In this document: positions 24,400 to 33,399 of the stretch, piece by piece | Position numbering within the stretch: the stretch's first letter is position 1 | How the letters are laid out: every line of letters begins with the position of its first letter | From: Collimonas sp. OK307 | Lineage (GTDB): Bacteria > Pseudomonadota > Gammaproteobacteria > Burkholderiales > Burkholderiaceae_D | Reading direction: 5' to 3' | Assembly (NCBI RefSeq): GCF_900113705.1 | Contig: NZ_FOQI01000016.1 | Span: forward strand, 1-64,000 | DNA length: 64,000 nt | Program-made: the position numbers and the translations under genes | Notes under the pieces: model-generated | What the model saw: the letters and a program-made list of their open reading frames with translations, nothing else | Databases searched by the model: none | Told to the model about the DNA's origin: nothing

Positions 24400-25164
24400 T
24401 CATCGCAAGGTGTCGACCAATTTGTTTTCGTCCATGCTGCGCCCCAGCACCACCCAGAAAATGCACAGGGACAGCAAGCCGGCGACCGCATAGACCGAAA
24501 CGTCGAGGTAGTTGCCGCCGATTTTCAGCGGGATCAACGGGGCGTCGCTGGTGCAGATCATGTTGGCGGCAAACATGCCGACGTAGTGCATGCTGCACAC
24601 CGCCAGCGCCATCACCAGCGCCGCTATCACCCTATGCAACAGCCGGGTCAGGTTGAAAGCCAGCCATAACGCAGCAGAGGCGGCGGCAATCGCAATGACT
24701 ATCGAAATCACGACGATGCGCGGATTGAGCAGCATGGTGGCGCGCAGGTTCATCGCATACATGCCCATGTAATGCATCACGCATACACCCACCCCGGCCA
24801 GCATGCTTCCCGCCAGCCAGCCGGATACCTTGAACTTGCCGTGGCCGCCGGCCAGGTAAAGCGCGATGCCGGAAATTACGATCGCAGCCAGCAACGATGC
24901 CGCGGTGAGCACCACATCGTAGGCGATCGGCACGGTCAGGCGATACGCTTGCATGGCGAGGAAATGCATCGACCAGATGCCGATGCCGCCAAGCGAGGCA
25001 GCGGCGCAGATAGTCATGCCGAAATCCAGCGTGCCATCTTTGCGAAACATGGATTTGGCGCATTGCAGGGCTAGCAATGCGCCCCAGAATGAGATCATGT
25101 ATGACAGTAAAACCAGTGGCGCGTCATATTTTGGTATTAGTAGCTGCCCTAGTAGTGGGTCCAT
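24400..25164 (-). CDS. Stand-alone MHYT-domain membrane sensor
   Basis: The 254-residue protein has seven membrane helices and three MHYT motifs: SMHFLAM (about 65), VMHYMGM (about 129) and SMHYVGM (about 192). The MHYT domain is a proposed sensor of oxygen, CO or NO through copper held by its Met/His residues. Most MHYT proteins carry GGDEF/EAL or kinase outputs; this one ends after the seventh helix with a short tail (MDENKLVDTLR), so it must act through a partner. AGGGAGA precedes the ATG. Confidence 0.88.
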   Translation of the reverse strand: MDPLLGQLLIPKYDAPLVLLSYMISFWGALLALQCAKSMFRKDGTLDFGMTICAAASLGGIGIWSMHFLAMQAYRLTVPIAYDVVLTAASLLAAIVISGIALYLAGGHGKFKVSGWLAGSMLAGVGVCVMHYMGMYAMNLRATMLLNPRIVVISIVIAIAAASAALWLAFNLTRLLHRVIAALVMALAVCSMHYVGMFAANMICTSDAPLIPLKIGGNYLDVSVYAVAGLLSLCIFWVVLGRSMDENKLVDTLR

Positions 25165-25570
25165 GGTTTTCTCCCTGTTATATGCATGTGAGGGGCAAAA
25201 GGCTGTGTGCGCTTTGCCCTTGTCTTTACAGTGATATTATTTTTCTAAAATCAGCTCAGATTACCTACGCCATGGCACAGCGCCAGCTCTAAGATTTATG
25301 TTTCTATGTGGAAATAATATAAATCTCAATTTTCTTCTTGGCAATGTATTTTTATAAATATTTTGTAACGCCGTATTGCAGGACAAAAAGACCCGTGAGC
25401 AGGGAGGGCAGCAGCCCGGTGAGGGTGTCAGCTTTGACAAATATACGACCAGATCTCCGAGGTTAGGTACAATGTGCGGTTCATTCATCCAATTGACTGC
25501 GTGATGCCGCTTATGTAGCTATCTGGCGTAGCGCTCTGCAGATCTTTCTTTTTCTGGTTTCATCCAAATT
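25165..25570. other. Intergenic region between the MHYT and uup genes
   Basis: A hairpin (aggggcaaa / tttgccct with bulges, 25191-25220) lies in the leader of the MHYT gene. A TTGACA at 25434-25439 is present before uup but no -10 at standard spacing follows; TACAAT at 25468-25473 is 28 bases away. A 75-codon minus frame is unconvincing. Confidence 0.5.
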
Positions 25571-27463
25571 ATGGCTGTCATTTCTATCTCCAATGCGCAA
25601 CTCGCCTTTGGTCACGTTGCATTGCTGGATCGCGCGGAATTTTCCCTGGAGTCGGGGGAGCGGGTCGGCTTGATCGGCCGTAACGGCACCGGCAAATCGT
25701 CGCTGCTGAAAACCATCGCCGGCGTGTCCAAGCTGGACGATGGCTTGATGGTGATGCAGCAAGGTATCAAGATCGCCTATGTCGATCAGGAACCGCATTT
25801 CGAATCCGAGATGTCGGTGTTCGACGCAGTTGCATCCGGCATGGGCGAGATGCAGGCATTGCTGAACGAATACGATGCGCTGACCGGCCAGTTTGGCGGC
25901 GATAACGATGATGCTCTCCTGGAACGCATGCACGAGATACAGAGCAAGCTCGATGCCGCCGACGCCTGGAGCCTGAGCAACAAGGTCGAGACCACGCTGG
26001 ATCGTCTGAACCTGGATAAGAATCTGCTGATGGGCCAACTCTCGGGCGGTATGCAAAAGCGCGTCGCGCTGGCGTGCGCACTGGTGAGCGCGCCTGATGT
26101 GTTGCTGCTCGATGAGCCGACCAACCATCTGGATTTCAGCTCGATCATGTGGCTCGAGGGTTTGCTGCGCGACTATAAAGGTAGCGTGCTGTTCATTACC
26201 CATGATCGTAGTTTCCTGGACAACGTCGCGACGCGCATCATCGAACTGGATCGCGGCCGCATCCTGTCTTTCCCCGGCAACTTCACGGCGTATCAGGTGC
26301 GTAAGGCAGAGCAGCTGGAAAACGAAGAAGTCGAGAACGCCAAGTTCGACAAATTCCTGGCACAAGAAGAAATCTGGATCCGTAAGGGCGTGCAAGCGCG
26401 CCGCACACGCGACGAAGGCCGCGTCAGGCGCCTGGAAGCTTTGCGGGTTGCGCGTAGCGTACGGCGCGATCAACAAGGCCAGGTCAAGCTGGATGTGTCG
26501 TCGGGCGAGCGCTCCGGCAAGATCGTCGCCGAGCTGACCGATGTCAATAAATCCTATGGTGAAAGAGCGATCGTACGCGACTTTACCGCCACCATTTTGC
26601 GAGGCGACAAGGTTGGCTTGATTGGCCAGAACGGCGCCGGTAAGACCACTTTGCTGAAGCTGATTCTTGGTGAAGATCAGCCGGATAGCGGCTCGATCAA
26701 GCAGGGCACAAAATTGCAGATCGCGTATTTCGACCAGATGCGCGCGCAGCTGAACGAAGACGCCAGCCTGGCCGACACCATTGCGCCGGGTAGCGACTGG
26801 GTTGAGATCAACGGCCAGCGCAAGCATGTGATGACTTATCTGAACGATTTCCTGTTCGCGCCGGAACGCGCACGCTCGCCGGTGAAATCGCTGTCCGGTG
26901 GTGAGCGCAATCGTCTGCTGCTGGCGCGTTTGTTTGCCAAGCCGGCCAACGTGCTGGTGCTGGACGAGCCGACCAACGATCTGGATATCGATACGCTGGA
27001 ATTGCTGGAAGAATTATTGGAAGACTACAACGGCACCGTGTTCCTGGTCAGTCATGACCGTACCTTCCTCGACAACGTGGTGACTCAGGTGATTGCCGCC
27101 GAAGGCGACGGCATGTGGCGTGAATATGTCGGTGGCTATACCGATTGGGAACGCGTGCGTCCGACGCAATCGGCAGTGATTGCCAAAGCCAAGGCGGAAG
27201 CGAAAGCGGAGCCGGCTCAACCTGCCGCCAAGCAGAAAAAACTCAGCTATAAAGAGCAACGCGAGCTGGAAGAGTTGCCGTTGCTGGTCGCCAAGCTGGA
27301 AACCGAACAAAAAGCCATTTCAAGCCAATTGGCCGATCCTGATTTGTACAAGCAAAAGCCGGATGAAGTGAAACGCCTCAACGACAGGTTTGCTGAAATC
27401 GACGGCTTGCTGCTAGAGAGCCTGGAGAAGTGGGAAGTGATCGAGGCGCGCACCAAGGGCTAA
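25571..27463 (+). CDS. uup: Uup-type ABC-F ATPase
   Basis: The 630-residue protein has two ABC domains: Walker A GRNGTGKSS (about 36) and GQNGAGKTT (about 352), signatures LSGGMQKR and LSGGERNR, and Walker B VLLLDEPTNHLD and VLVLDEPTNDLD. A charged linker joins them and a C-terminal coiled-coil domain (about 540-628, KLSYKEQRELEELPLLVAKLE) follows. ABC-F proteins act on ribosomes; Uup also prevents precise excision of transposons in E. coli and binds branched DNA. It has no membrane segments. Confidence 0.95.
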   Translation: MAVISISNAQLAFGHVALLDRAEFSLESGERVGLIGRNGTGKSSLLKTIAGVSKLDDGLMVMQQGIKIAYVDQEPHFESEMSVFDAVASGMGEMQALLNEYDALTGQFGGDNDDALLERMHEIQSKLDAADAWSLSNKVETTLDRLNLDKNLLMGQLSGGMQKRVALACALVSAPDVLLLDEPTNHLDFSSIMWLEGLLRDYKGSVLFITHDRSFLDNVATRIIELDRGRILSFPGNFTAYQVRKAEQLENEEVENAKFDKFLAQEEIWIRKGVQARRTRDEGRVRRLEALRVARSVRRDQQGQVKLDVSSGERSGKIVAELTDVNKSYGERAIVRDFTATILRGDKVGLIGQNGAGKTTLLKLILGEDQPDSGSIKQGTKLQIAYFDQMRAQLNEDASLADTIAPGSDWVEINGQRKHVMTYLNDFLFAPERARSPVKSLSGGERNRLLLARLFAKPANVLVLDEPTNDLDIDTLELLEELLEDYNGTVFLVSHDRTFLDNVVTQVIAAEGDGMWREYVGGYTDWERVRPTQSAVIAKAKAEAKAEPAQPAAKQKKLSYKEQRELEELPLLVAKLETEQKAISSQLADPDLYKQKPDEVKRLNDRFAEIDGLLLESLEKWEVIEARTKG

Positions 27464-27550
27464 GCCAGCAAGCAGTGGCGACAGGCGGGAAGGCAGTGAC
27501 GCATTCAATCAGGATTTCTAGGTAACCTTTTATTCAAGGGCGTAGTTTTA

Positions 27551-28141
27551 ATGAGAGAAACAACAGCTTTCCCTTCTATCCAGACCGAACGCCTGCTGTT
27601 GCGCGAGATAGTCGAACGCGATGCAGAGCAGATATTTGCCATGCACGGCGACCCTGATCTGATGCGTTGGTTCGGCAGCGATCCATTAAAGGACCTGGCA
27701 GCGGCGCAGGGCTTGATCAAGCGATTTGCCAGCTGGCGCCTCGACGAAAATCCTGGCGCACGGTGGGGAATTCAAACCAGCGAACAGAATCAGCTGCTGG
27801 GTACATGCGGCTTGTTCAAGTGGGACAGGAACTGGCGCAAATGCATGATCGGCTATGAACTCTCGGCACATGCCCGGAAACAGGGATTCATGCGGGAGAC
27901 ATTGGCAGCAGTGATGACCTGGGGTTTCGCACAGATGGCGCTGAATCGCATCGAAGCCATGGTGCATCCGGATAACCAGGATTCTCTCAAGCTGCTGCGC
28001 CAACTCGGGTTTGTCGATGAAGGCCGCCTGCGCCAGGTTGGTTACTGGGGCGGCCAATACCATGACATGCTGCAGCTATCGCTACTACGCAGCGAGTGGC
28101 CGGCCGCCAATGTCCTGGAAACTAATAATTCAAGCAACTAA
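27551..28141 (+). CDS. GNAT acetyltransferase (RimJ/RimL-like)
   Basis: The 196-residue protein starts FPSIQTERLLLREIVERDAEQIFAMHGDPDLMRWFG, the classic acetyltransf-3 opening, with IGYELSAHARKQGFMRETLAAVMTWGFAQMALNRIEAMVHPDNQDSLKLLRQLGFVDEG. The acetyl-CoA loop (R/Q-x-x-G-x-G/A) appears as AHARKQGFMRE. RimJ-like enzymes acetylate protein N termini or small molecules; the target is unknown. Its stop codon overlaps that of the convergent SirB1-like gene. Confidence 0.87.
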   Translation: MRETTAFPSIQTERLLLREIVERDAEQIFAMHGDPDLMRWFGSDPLKDLAAAQGLIKRFASWRLDENPGARWGIQTSEQNQLLGTCGLFKWDRNWRKCMIGYELSAHARKQGFMRETLAAVMTWGFAQMALNRIEAMVHPDNQDSLKLLRQLGFVDEGRLRQVGYWGGQYHDMLQLSLLRSEWPAANVLETNNSSN

Positions 28142-28992
28142 TTCAGACGCCGGCAAGCCTCTCGCAATTCGATGGCTTGCTGGTACAAGGCAGCCGCATC
28201 AGATGCATGCGGCCGTTGCGCCAGATAATTTTCCAGGTCTTCCAACGCCGCTTGCGGGCAATCCAGCTGCGCGAACGCTAGTCCGCGGTCGCGCCGTTCC
28301 ACTGCGTCGCCGGGCAACAGGATCAAGATCCGTTGCTGTACTTCCAACAGCCGTTGCCAGTGATTGCTTTGCTGGTAGATGGCTTTCAGATTCCGCAACA
28401 TGCGGACCAGGATGTCGTGCGGGTGGGCGATCTGCAGGTAGCTGATCAGCGAGAGCCGGCTGGCCGCTCTTTCTTCCTCGTTTTCCGTGGGCAGATACGG
28501 CTCCAGCCGTTCTTCCAGTTCTTCGCGCGACAGGCTGGCGCCATTGCTCGGATCGATCATGATGTCGCCGGAAGGCACCGTGAGTTTCATCAGGAAATGG
28601 CCGGGGAAGGATACGCCTTTTACCGGCAAGCCTATCTGCTGCGCCAGTTCCATGTAAATCACTGCCAGCGAAATCGGAATGCCGCGTCGCTTGGCGATGA
28701 CCCGGTGCAGATAGCTATTGTCAGTGTCGTAATAATGATTGACGTTGATCGCGAATCCCAGCTCCTGGTAGAAGTACTGATTCAGCTGACGCAGTTTCTG
28801 GATTGCAGAAGCGTCCGACGGCAAACGCTGGCGCAAGGTATTGGCCAGCCGGTCAATCTCATCCTGGGGCGCGTTGAAATCCAGCTTGGGATAAACATCC
28901 TGCGCGATCGCCAGTGCTGCTTCGAATAAAGGAACATCGTTGGCTTGTTGCACCAGCGCAGTGAAGTAATCTAAGGATGTGGTCGTCGTCAT
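28138..28992 (-). CDS. SirB1-like transglutaminase/TPR protein
   Basis: The 284-residue protein has the SirB1 core (LNQYFYQELGFAINVNHYYDTDNSYLHRVIAKRRGIPISLAVIYMELAQQIGLPVKGVSFPGHFLMKL) and a C-terminal TPR tail (about 205-270). The family is related to transglutaminase-like proteins; the Cys of the triad appears to be absent and the role is unknown. The stop codons of this gene (28138-28140) and the facing acetyltransferase gene (28139-28141) overlap by two bases. Confidence 0.9.
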   Translation of the reverse strand: MTTTTSLDYFTALVQQANDVPLFEAALAIAQDVYPKLDFNAPQDEIDRLANTLRQRLPSDASAIQKLRQLNQYFYQELGFAINVNHYYDTDNSYLHRVIAKRRGIPISLAVIYMELAQQIGLPVKGVSFPGHFLMKLTVPSGDIMIDPSNGASLSREELEERLEPYLPTENEEERAASRLSLISYLQIAHPHDILVRMLRNLKAIYQQSNHWQRLLEVQQRILILLPGDAVERRDRGLAFAQLDCPQAALEDLENYLAQRPHASDAAALYQQAIELREACRRLN

Positions 28993-29102
28993 GACTCTAT
29001 CCTAGCAAACTATTTTCCCTAGTGCGATAGAAGAACCGCTGTGAGTCGTTCTGGGTCGCTATGTTGTCGCACAACAATACTTGGACATTTTCCCTGAAAA
29101 AC

Positions 29103-29579
29103 TCAGGCGTCCAGATTGTTTTTCAAACGATTCAAAAGCGCCAGCAGTTCGCGCTGCTCTTCCGGCTGCATGCCTTGCACCGCTTTTGCATTGAGCCGCC
29201 TGGCTTGTTGTTGCAGAGCACGTTGTACTGACTGCCCGGCATCGGAAAGCGTCAGCCTGGTGTTGCGCCGGTCGGTTTCATCGGCCTCGCCGGCGAGGAG
29301 TCCGCGGTCGCGCAAGCCCTTTATCAGCCGCGCCAGCTGGGCCTTGTCGCGTCCGGTTTTGCGCGCCAAATCACTTTGCGTCGCCCCGGGGTGATGGCCG
29401 AAATAACTCAGCACCTTGCTTTCCATGTGAGTGACGTCGTGCGGGCCGTCGCGCAGCACCTGGTACTGCTGCGAACGATATTGATGCATGACGGTATGAA
29501 TCAGATCCAGCGCGCCTTCTTCCGGATTTTTTTCTAAATGGTTGACTTTGTCATTTGATTTGCGCATTATAGGAGACAT
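29103..29579 (-). CDS. MarR-family transcriptional regulator
   Basis: The 158-residue protein has the MarR winged helix: LSYFGHHPGATQSDLARKTGRDKAQLARLIKGLRDRGLLAGEADETDRRNTRLTLSDAGQ, with the wing DETDRRNTRL. A long C-terminal helix for dimerisation follows. It is divergent from the siderophore-interacting-protein gene with only 26 bases between start codons, so it very likely controls that promoter and its own. No good ribosome-binding site precedes any candidate start (29585 TTG, 29579 ATG, 29567 ATG); the start is uncertain. Confidence 0.9.
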   Translation of the reverse strand: MSPIMRKSNDKVNHLEKNPEEGALDLIHTVMHQYRSQQYQVLRDGPHDVTHMESKVLSYFGHHPGATQSDLARKTGRDKAQLARLIKGLRDRGLLAGEADETDRRNTRLTLSDAGQSVQRALQQQARRLNAKAVQGMQPEEQRELLALLNRLKNNLDA

Positions 29580-29605
29580 TATCAATCAATTTCAAGGATG
29601 GTCAC

Positions 29606-30346
29606 ATGATTATAGACCCGCCCGTCAGCCGCGTACAACGACTACGCCATGAGATCAAGCGACGTGACCTGCAGGTAGTGCGGGTTGCATCTGTCAGTCC
29701 GCATTTTCGCAGCGTGACGTTCGCCGGCGAGTCCTTGAGCGACTTCATCAGCGCGTCGTTCGACGACCACATCAAACTGATTCTGAACTCAGACAGCGAT
29801 AGCAAGGATTGGCGCGACTATACCCCGCGGCGCTACGATGCCGCCGCAGGCGAACTGACGCTGGAATTCGCGCTGCACGGCGACGGCCCTGCCGCCAGCT
29901 GGGCGGCGCAGGCGAGTGTAGGCCAGCGCGCCACCATCGCCGGGCCGCGCGGCTCGTTCGTGATTCCGCCAGACTACGACTGGCATCTTCTATGCGGTGA
30001 CGAGACGGCCTTGCCGGCGATCGCGCGGCGACTAGAGGAGCTTCCCGCCAGCGCACGCGCCATCGCGGTGATGCTGGTGCCGGATGTCAGCGATCGCCGC
30101 GTCTTGCAAAGTGCGGCGACCGTCGATATACATTGGGCCGGTGACACGGCACAATGGATAGATGCAGTCCGCGCGTTGAATCTGCCGGACGGCGAGGGCT
30201 ATACGTGGTGCGCGGGAGAGGCGGGCGCCATTGCGACACTGCGCCGCGTGCTGGTGGAAGAAAAGGGTGTTGGCCGCCACGCGATTCGCGCCGCAGCCTA
30301 CTGGAAGCGCGGAGCCGTCGCCCATCATGAGAACCTGGGTGATTAA
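29606..30346 (+). CDS. Siderophore-interacting protein (ferric-siderophore reductase, ViuB/YqjH-like)
   Basis: The 246-residue protein has an N-terminal FAD-binding domain (SVSPHFRSVTFAGESL; DYTPRRYDAAAGELTLEFALHGDGPAASWAA) and the SIP C-terminal NAD(P)H domain (LLCGDETALPAIARRLEELPA; YTWCAGEAGAIATLRRVL). Such proteins release iron by reducing ferric siderophores in the cytosol. The R-x-Y/F-T-type flavin motif appears as TPRRYD. AAGGATGG precedes the ATG. The divergent MarR-type regulator suggests iron or siderophore control. Confidence 0.92.
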   Translation: MIIDPPVSRVQRLRHEIKRRDLQVVRVASVSPHFRSVTFAGESLSDFISASFDDHIKLILNSDSDSKDWRDYTPRRYDAAAGELTLEFALHGDGPAASWAAQASVGQRATIAGPRGSFVIPPDYDWHLLCGDETALPAIARRLEELPASARAIAVMLVPDVSDRRVLQSAATVDIHWAGDTAQWIDAVRALNLPDGEGYTWCAGEAGAIATLRRVLVEEKGVGRHAIRAAAYWKRGAVAHHENLGD

Positions 30347-30391
30347 GAACAGGGCTTCACGCTTATTATTCTTATTCAGGAGAACTAAGAC

Positions 30392-31051
30392 ATGTCTGAC
30401 CGCACACTCAATCTGGACGATAAGCTCTACCAATATGTATTAGATCATTCGATCCGCGAACATCCGGCGCAAAAGGCTTTGCGTGACGCTACGCGCAGCC
30501 ATCCGTATGCGGGCATGCAGATTTCGCCCGAGCAGGGGCAATTCATGGGGCTCCTGATCAAGCTGATGGGGGCGCGGCGCACCATTGAAGTGGGTGTCTT
30601 CACCGGCTACAGCGCGCTGGCAGTGGCGTTGGCCTTGCCAGATGACGGCAAGTTGCTGGCTTGCGATATCAGTAACGAATATACGCAGATCGGCCAACCG
30701 TTTTGGGAGCAGGCGCAAGTCAGGCACAAGATCGATTTGCAGCTGCGGCCAGCGTTGGAGACGCTCGATGCGCGCCTGGCCACGGGCGAAGCCGGTCAAT
30801 ACGACTTTGCTTTCATCGATGCCGACAAGACCAGCTATGACGGCTATTACGAACGTTGCCTGCAGTTGCTGCGGCGCGGAGGGTTGATCGCCATCGATAA
30901 CACTTTATGGAGCGGCAAGGTGGCGACACACGATACCAGCGCCGATACGGTCGCTTTGCAAGCGCTGAACATCAAACTGCATCAGGATGACCGCGTCGAC
31001 CTGTCGCTGTTGCCGATCGGCGACGGACTGACGCTGGCACGCAAACGTTGA
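30392..31051 (+). CDS. Class I SAM-dependent O-methyltransferase (caffeoyl-CoA type)
   Basis: The 219-residue protein has the family-3 O-methyltransferase core: GLLIKLMGARRTIEVGVFTGYSALAVALALPDDGKLLACDIS, then DFAFIDADKTSYDGYYERCLQLLRRGGLIAIDNTLWSGKV. The DADK and DNTLWSG motifs hold the divalent metal and substrate hydroxyls in catechol-type methyltransferases. The substrate is unknown. AGGAG lies 9 bases upstream. It follows the siderophore-interacting gene by 45 bases and may be co-transcribed, which could hint at catecholate chemistry. Confidence 0.9.
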   Translation: MSDRTLNLDDKLYQYVLDHSIREHPAQKALRDATRSHPYAGMQISPEQGQFMGLLIKLMGARRTIEVGVFTGYSALAVALALPDDGKLLACDISNEYTQIGQPFWEQAQVRHKIDLQLRPALETLDARLATGEAGQYDFAFIDADKTSYDGYYERCLQLLRRGGLIAIDNTLWSGKVATHDTSADTVALQALNIKLHQDDRVDLSLLPIGDGLTLARKR

Positions 31052-31065
31052 CTTAACGTGCAGTA

Positions 31066-32616
31066 TTAACGCGCAATACGTTTGAAATCGCCGAAACGGA
31101 ATCCCATCGCCAGCAGCGCGCCAAAATAAGTAATACCGCAAGCCGCCAGTACCGCACACAAGGCGGCAATGCGCGCCAGCGAACTGGTATGCGGTCCGGT
31201 CCAGTCGAATTGCTGGCTGCACCACAGAGCCACGGCCGCCATCAGGAACAGGGCACCGAGCAGGCGCATGAAATAGCGGATCCAGCCAGCCTCAGGTTTG
31301 TATATGCCGCGTCGCATCAGGCTCCATAGCAGGAAGCCGGCGTTCAGGCAGGCGCCGACGCTGATCGACAGCGCCAGGCCGGCCACTGCAAAAATCGGCA
31401 CAAAGACGTAGTTCATCAATTGCGTAGCGATCAATACGCCGATCGCAATCTTGACCGGGGTACGGATATCTTGCTTGGCATAGAAGCCGGGCGCCAAGAT
31501 TTTCACCACAATCAGACCGATCAGGCCGACGCCATAGGCAATCAGCACCTGGCTGGTGACCGCGACCGAGGCCGCATCGAATTTACCGTGCTGGAACAGC
31601 GTCGCCGTCAGCGGCACTGCCAGGGTAGCCAGGCCGACTGCAGACGGCAAGGCCAGCAAAAAGGTGAGGCGCAGGCCCCAGTCCAGCAACGACGAATACT
31701 CGCGGTGGTCTTTATCCGCATTGGCTTTCGACAAGCTAGGCAACAAAATGGTGCCGAGGGCAACACCCAGCAATGCAGTCGGGAATTCCATCAAGCGATC
31801 GCCGTAGGTCAGTAGCGAAACACTCCCGTGTCCCAGGCGCGAAGCGATATTGGTATTGATCAGTAAGCTCAACTGAGCGGCAGATACGGCAAATACCGCA
31901 GGCCCCATTTTTTTCAACACCCGCTGTACGCCGAGATCACGCAAGCCGATCATCGGATTGAGCGCGATCCGCGGCAGCATGCCGACCTTGATCAGTGCCG
32001 GCACCTGGAGCGCAACTTGCAATACACCGCCGACCAGCACCGCAAATGCCATCGCATAGATGGGATGTTCCAGATAGGGGGCGACAAATAGCGAAGCGAC
32101 AATGAAAGCCAGGTTAAGCAGTACCGAGGTGAAAGCCGGAATCTTGAATTCATGCCACGTATTCAGAATCCCGCCGGCCAGGGCGACAAAAGACATGAAG
32201 CCGATGTAGGGAAACATGATCCTGGTCATGAAAACCGAGGCATCGAATACTTCTTTGTTGTCTTTCAGGCCCGTGGCGATGAAATACACCAGCACCGGCG
32301 TGGCCAGGATGCCGATGATGCAGGTGAATAACATGGCCCAGGTCAGCACGGTGGCGACATGATCGACCAGTTCCTTGGTCGCGGCCTCGCCTTTCTGGTT
32401 TTTGTATTCGCCCAGGATGGGCACGAAGGCTTGCGAGAAAGCACCTTCGGCAAACAGCCGGCGCAACAGGTTGGGAATGCGGAAAGCGATGGCGAAGGCG
32501 TCTGTGTAGCCGTCGGCGCCGAATGCGCGCGCGTACAGGATTTCACGAATCAGGCCCGTTACACGCGACACCATGGTCATGCCAGAGACGGTGGCAAGCG
32601 TTTTATGCAAGTTCAT
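31066..32616 (-). CDS. murJ: Lipid II flippase MurJ
   Basis: The 516-residue protein has about 14 membrane helices and the MurJ/MviN signatures MNLHKTLATVSGMTMVSRVTGLIREILYARAFGA and SQAFVPILGEYK. MurJ moves lipid II across the inner membrane for peptidoglycan synthesis and is essential in most bacteria. Arg in GLIRE and the charged cavity residues are kept. It is divergent from rpsT, a common betaproteobacterial arrangement. A 15-bp tandem duplication lies 24-53 bases upstream (32640-32669). Confidence 0.95.
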   Translation of the reverse strand: MNLHKTLATVSGMTMVSRVTGLIREILYARAFGADGYTDAFAIAFRIPNLLRRLFAEGAFSQAFVPILGEYKNQKGEAATKELVDHVATVLTWAMLFTCIIGILATPVLVYFIATGLKDNKEVFDASVFMTRIMFPYIGFMSFVALAGGILNTWHEFKIPAFTSVLLNLAFIVASLFVAPYLEHPIYAMAFAVLVGGVLQVALQVPALIKVGMLPRIALNPMIGLRDLGVQRVLKKMGPAVFAVSAAQLSLLINTNIASRLGHGSVSLLTYGDRLMEFPTALLGVALGTILLPSLSKANADKDHREYSSLLDWGLRLTFLLALPSAVGLATLAVPLTATLFQHGKFDAASVAVTSQVLIAYGVGLIGLIVVKILAPGFYAKQDIRTPVKIAIGVLIATQLMNYVFVPIFAVAGLALSISVGACLNAGFLLWSLMRRGIYKPEAGWIRYFMRLLGALFLMAAVALWCSQQFDWTGPHTSSLARIAALCAVLAACGITYFGALLAMGFRFGDFKRIAR

Positions 32617-32965
32617 GGAGCGGCATTATAGCTGTAGCAGATCGCCTGCCGCAGGATCGCCTGCCGCAACTTTCTCAGGATTTGGAAAATAAGGAAAATT
32701 TTTGCCGTGTTTGCAAGAATTTGCTTACTGCCGGCATAGACTGTTGATTGTGATAAAGTTTGGGCCGGAATGTTCCCGCAGCAATACAATATTGGATTGC
32801 CACTCTTGCAACTGTGCTTTCTTGCGACAGAATTGCTGCCAAAGCAAGGGGAGTTTGCCTGTTTGAGAAAAACTGGTTATAATCCGTGGCTTTACAGAAT
32901 TCTGCGTCGCGGTCTGGTTTGTTTATGCCGCGTAAGCATTCCCGACCTCGTTTTAGGAAATATAA
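32617..32965. other. Divergent promoter region of murJ and rpsT
   Basis: It contains two tandem 15-base units (gatcgcctgccgcaR, 32640-32669) in front of murJ and a strong sigma-70 promoter for rpsT at 32855-32883. Long leader sequence of about 75 bases precedes rpsT. Confidence 0.6.
32855..32883 (+). promoter_or_regulatory. Sigma-70 promoter of rpsT
   Basis: A -35 TTGCCT (32855-32860) and a perfect -10 TATAAT (32878-32883) are separated by 17 bases. The transcript would start near 32890, giving a leader of about 75 bases. Confidence 0.75.
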
Positions 32966-33235
32966 ATGGCAAATACCGCACAAGCACGTAAGCGTGCTCG
33001 TCAAGCAGTTCAGCAAAACCTGCACAACTCCAGTCAGCGTTCGACCCTGCGTACAGCTATCAAAGCTGCTCGCAAGGCAATCGATGCTGGTGGCGACAAA
33101 GCTGCTGCAGCGCTGGTTCTGCAAAAATCCGTATCGATCATCGATCGTATCGCGGACAAAAAGATCATTCACAAGAACAAGGCTGCACGCCATAAGAGCC
33201 GTTTGAACGCTGCTCTGAAAGCGCTGGCTGCCTAA
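32966..33235 (+). CDS. rpsT: 30S ribosomal protein S20
   Basis: The 89-residue, Ala/Lys/Arg-rich protein ([40 protein letters not shown]...) matches S20 along its full length. S20 binds 16S rRNA early in 30S assembly. TTAGGAAAT lies before the ATG. A good promoter lies upstream and two terminator hairpins follow. Confidence 0.97.
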   Translation: MANTAQARKRARQAVQQNLHNSSQRSTLRTAIKAARKAIDAGGDKAAAALVLQKSVSIIDRIADKKIIHKNKAARHKSRLNAALKALAA

Positions 33236-33247
33236 TAGTATTTGACT

Positions 33248-33270
33248 GGCAGCCCCGGCTGCCGGTTTTT
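33248..33270 (+). terminator. Terminator of rpsT
   Basis: The stem ggcagc / gctgcc with a cccg loop is followed by gg and five T, 13 bases after the stop codon. Confidence 0.7.
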
Positions 33271-33290
33271 ACTAGATTGTTGTTGGAATA

Positions 33291-33330
33291 AGAAAAACCC
33301 TGCATAACATGCGTTATGCAGGGTTTTTCT
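33291..33330. terminator. Bidirectional terminator between rpsT and the DUF192 gene
   Basis: An 18-bp perfect stem (agaaaaaccctgcataac and its complement) with an atgc loop has A-runs on one side and T-runs on the other, so it works for both convergent genes. Confidence 0.85.
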
Positions 33331-33399
33331 GTTTTGTTTTGTTTTTTAGTCACCCCGGTGGCAAGCACCTGCAAATGCTCAGGCTGCCGCCGGTGACGT

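Noticed and set aside
25191-25220. Cyclic di-GMP riboswitch in the MHYT leader
   Set aside because: The hairpin has some shared bases with the GEMM-I motif, but the conserved core and second helix are missing.
25511-26827. 438-codon minus-strand frame opposite uup
   Set aside because: It is a mirror frame of a well-conserved ABC-F gene, with no family match and no start signals.
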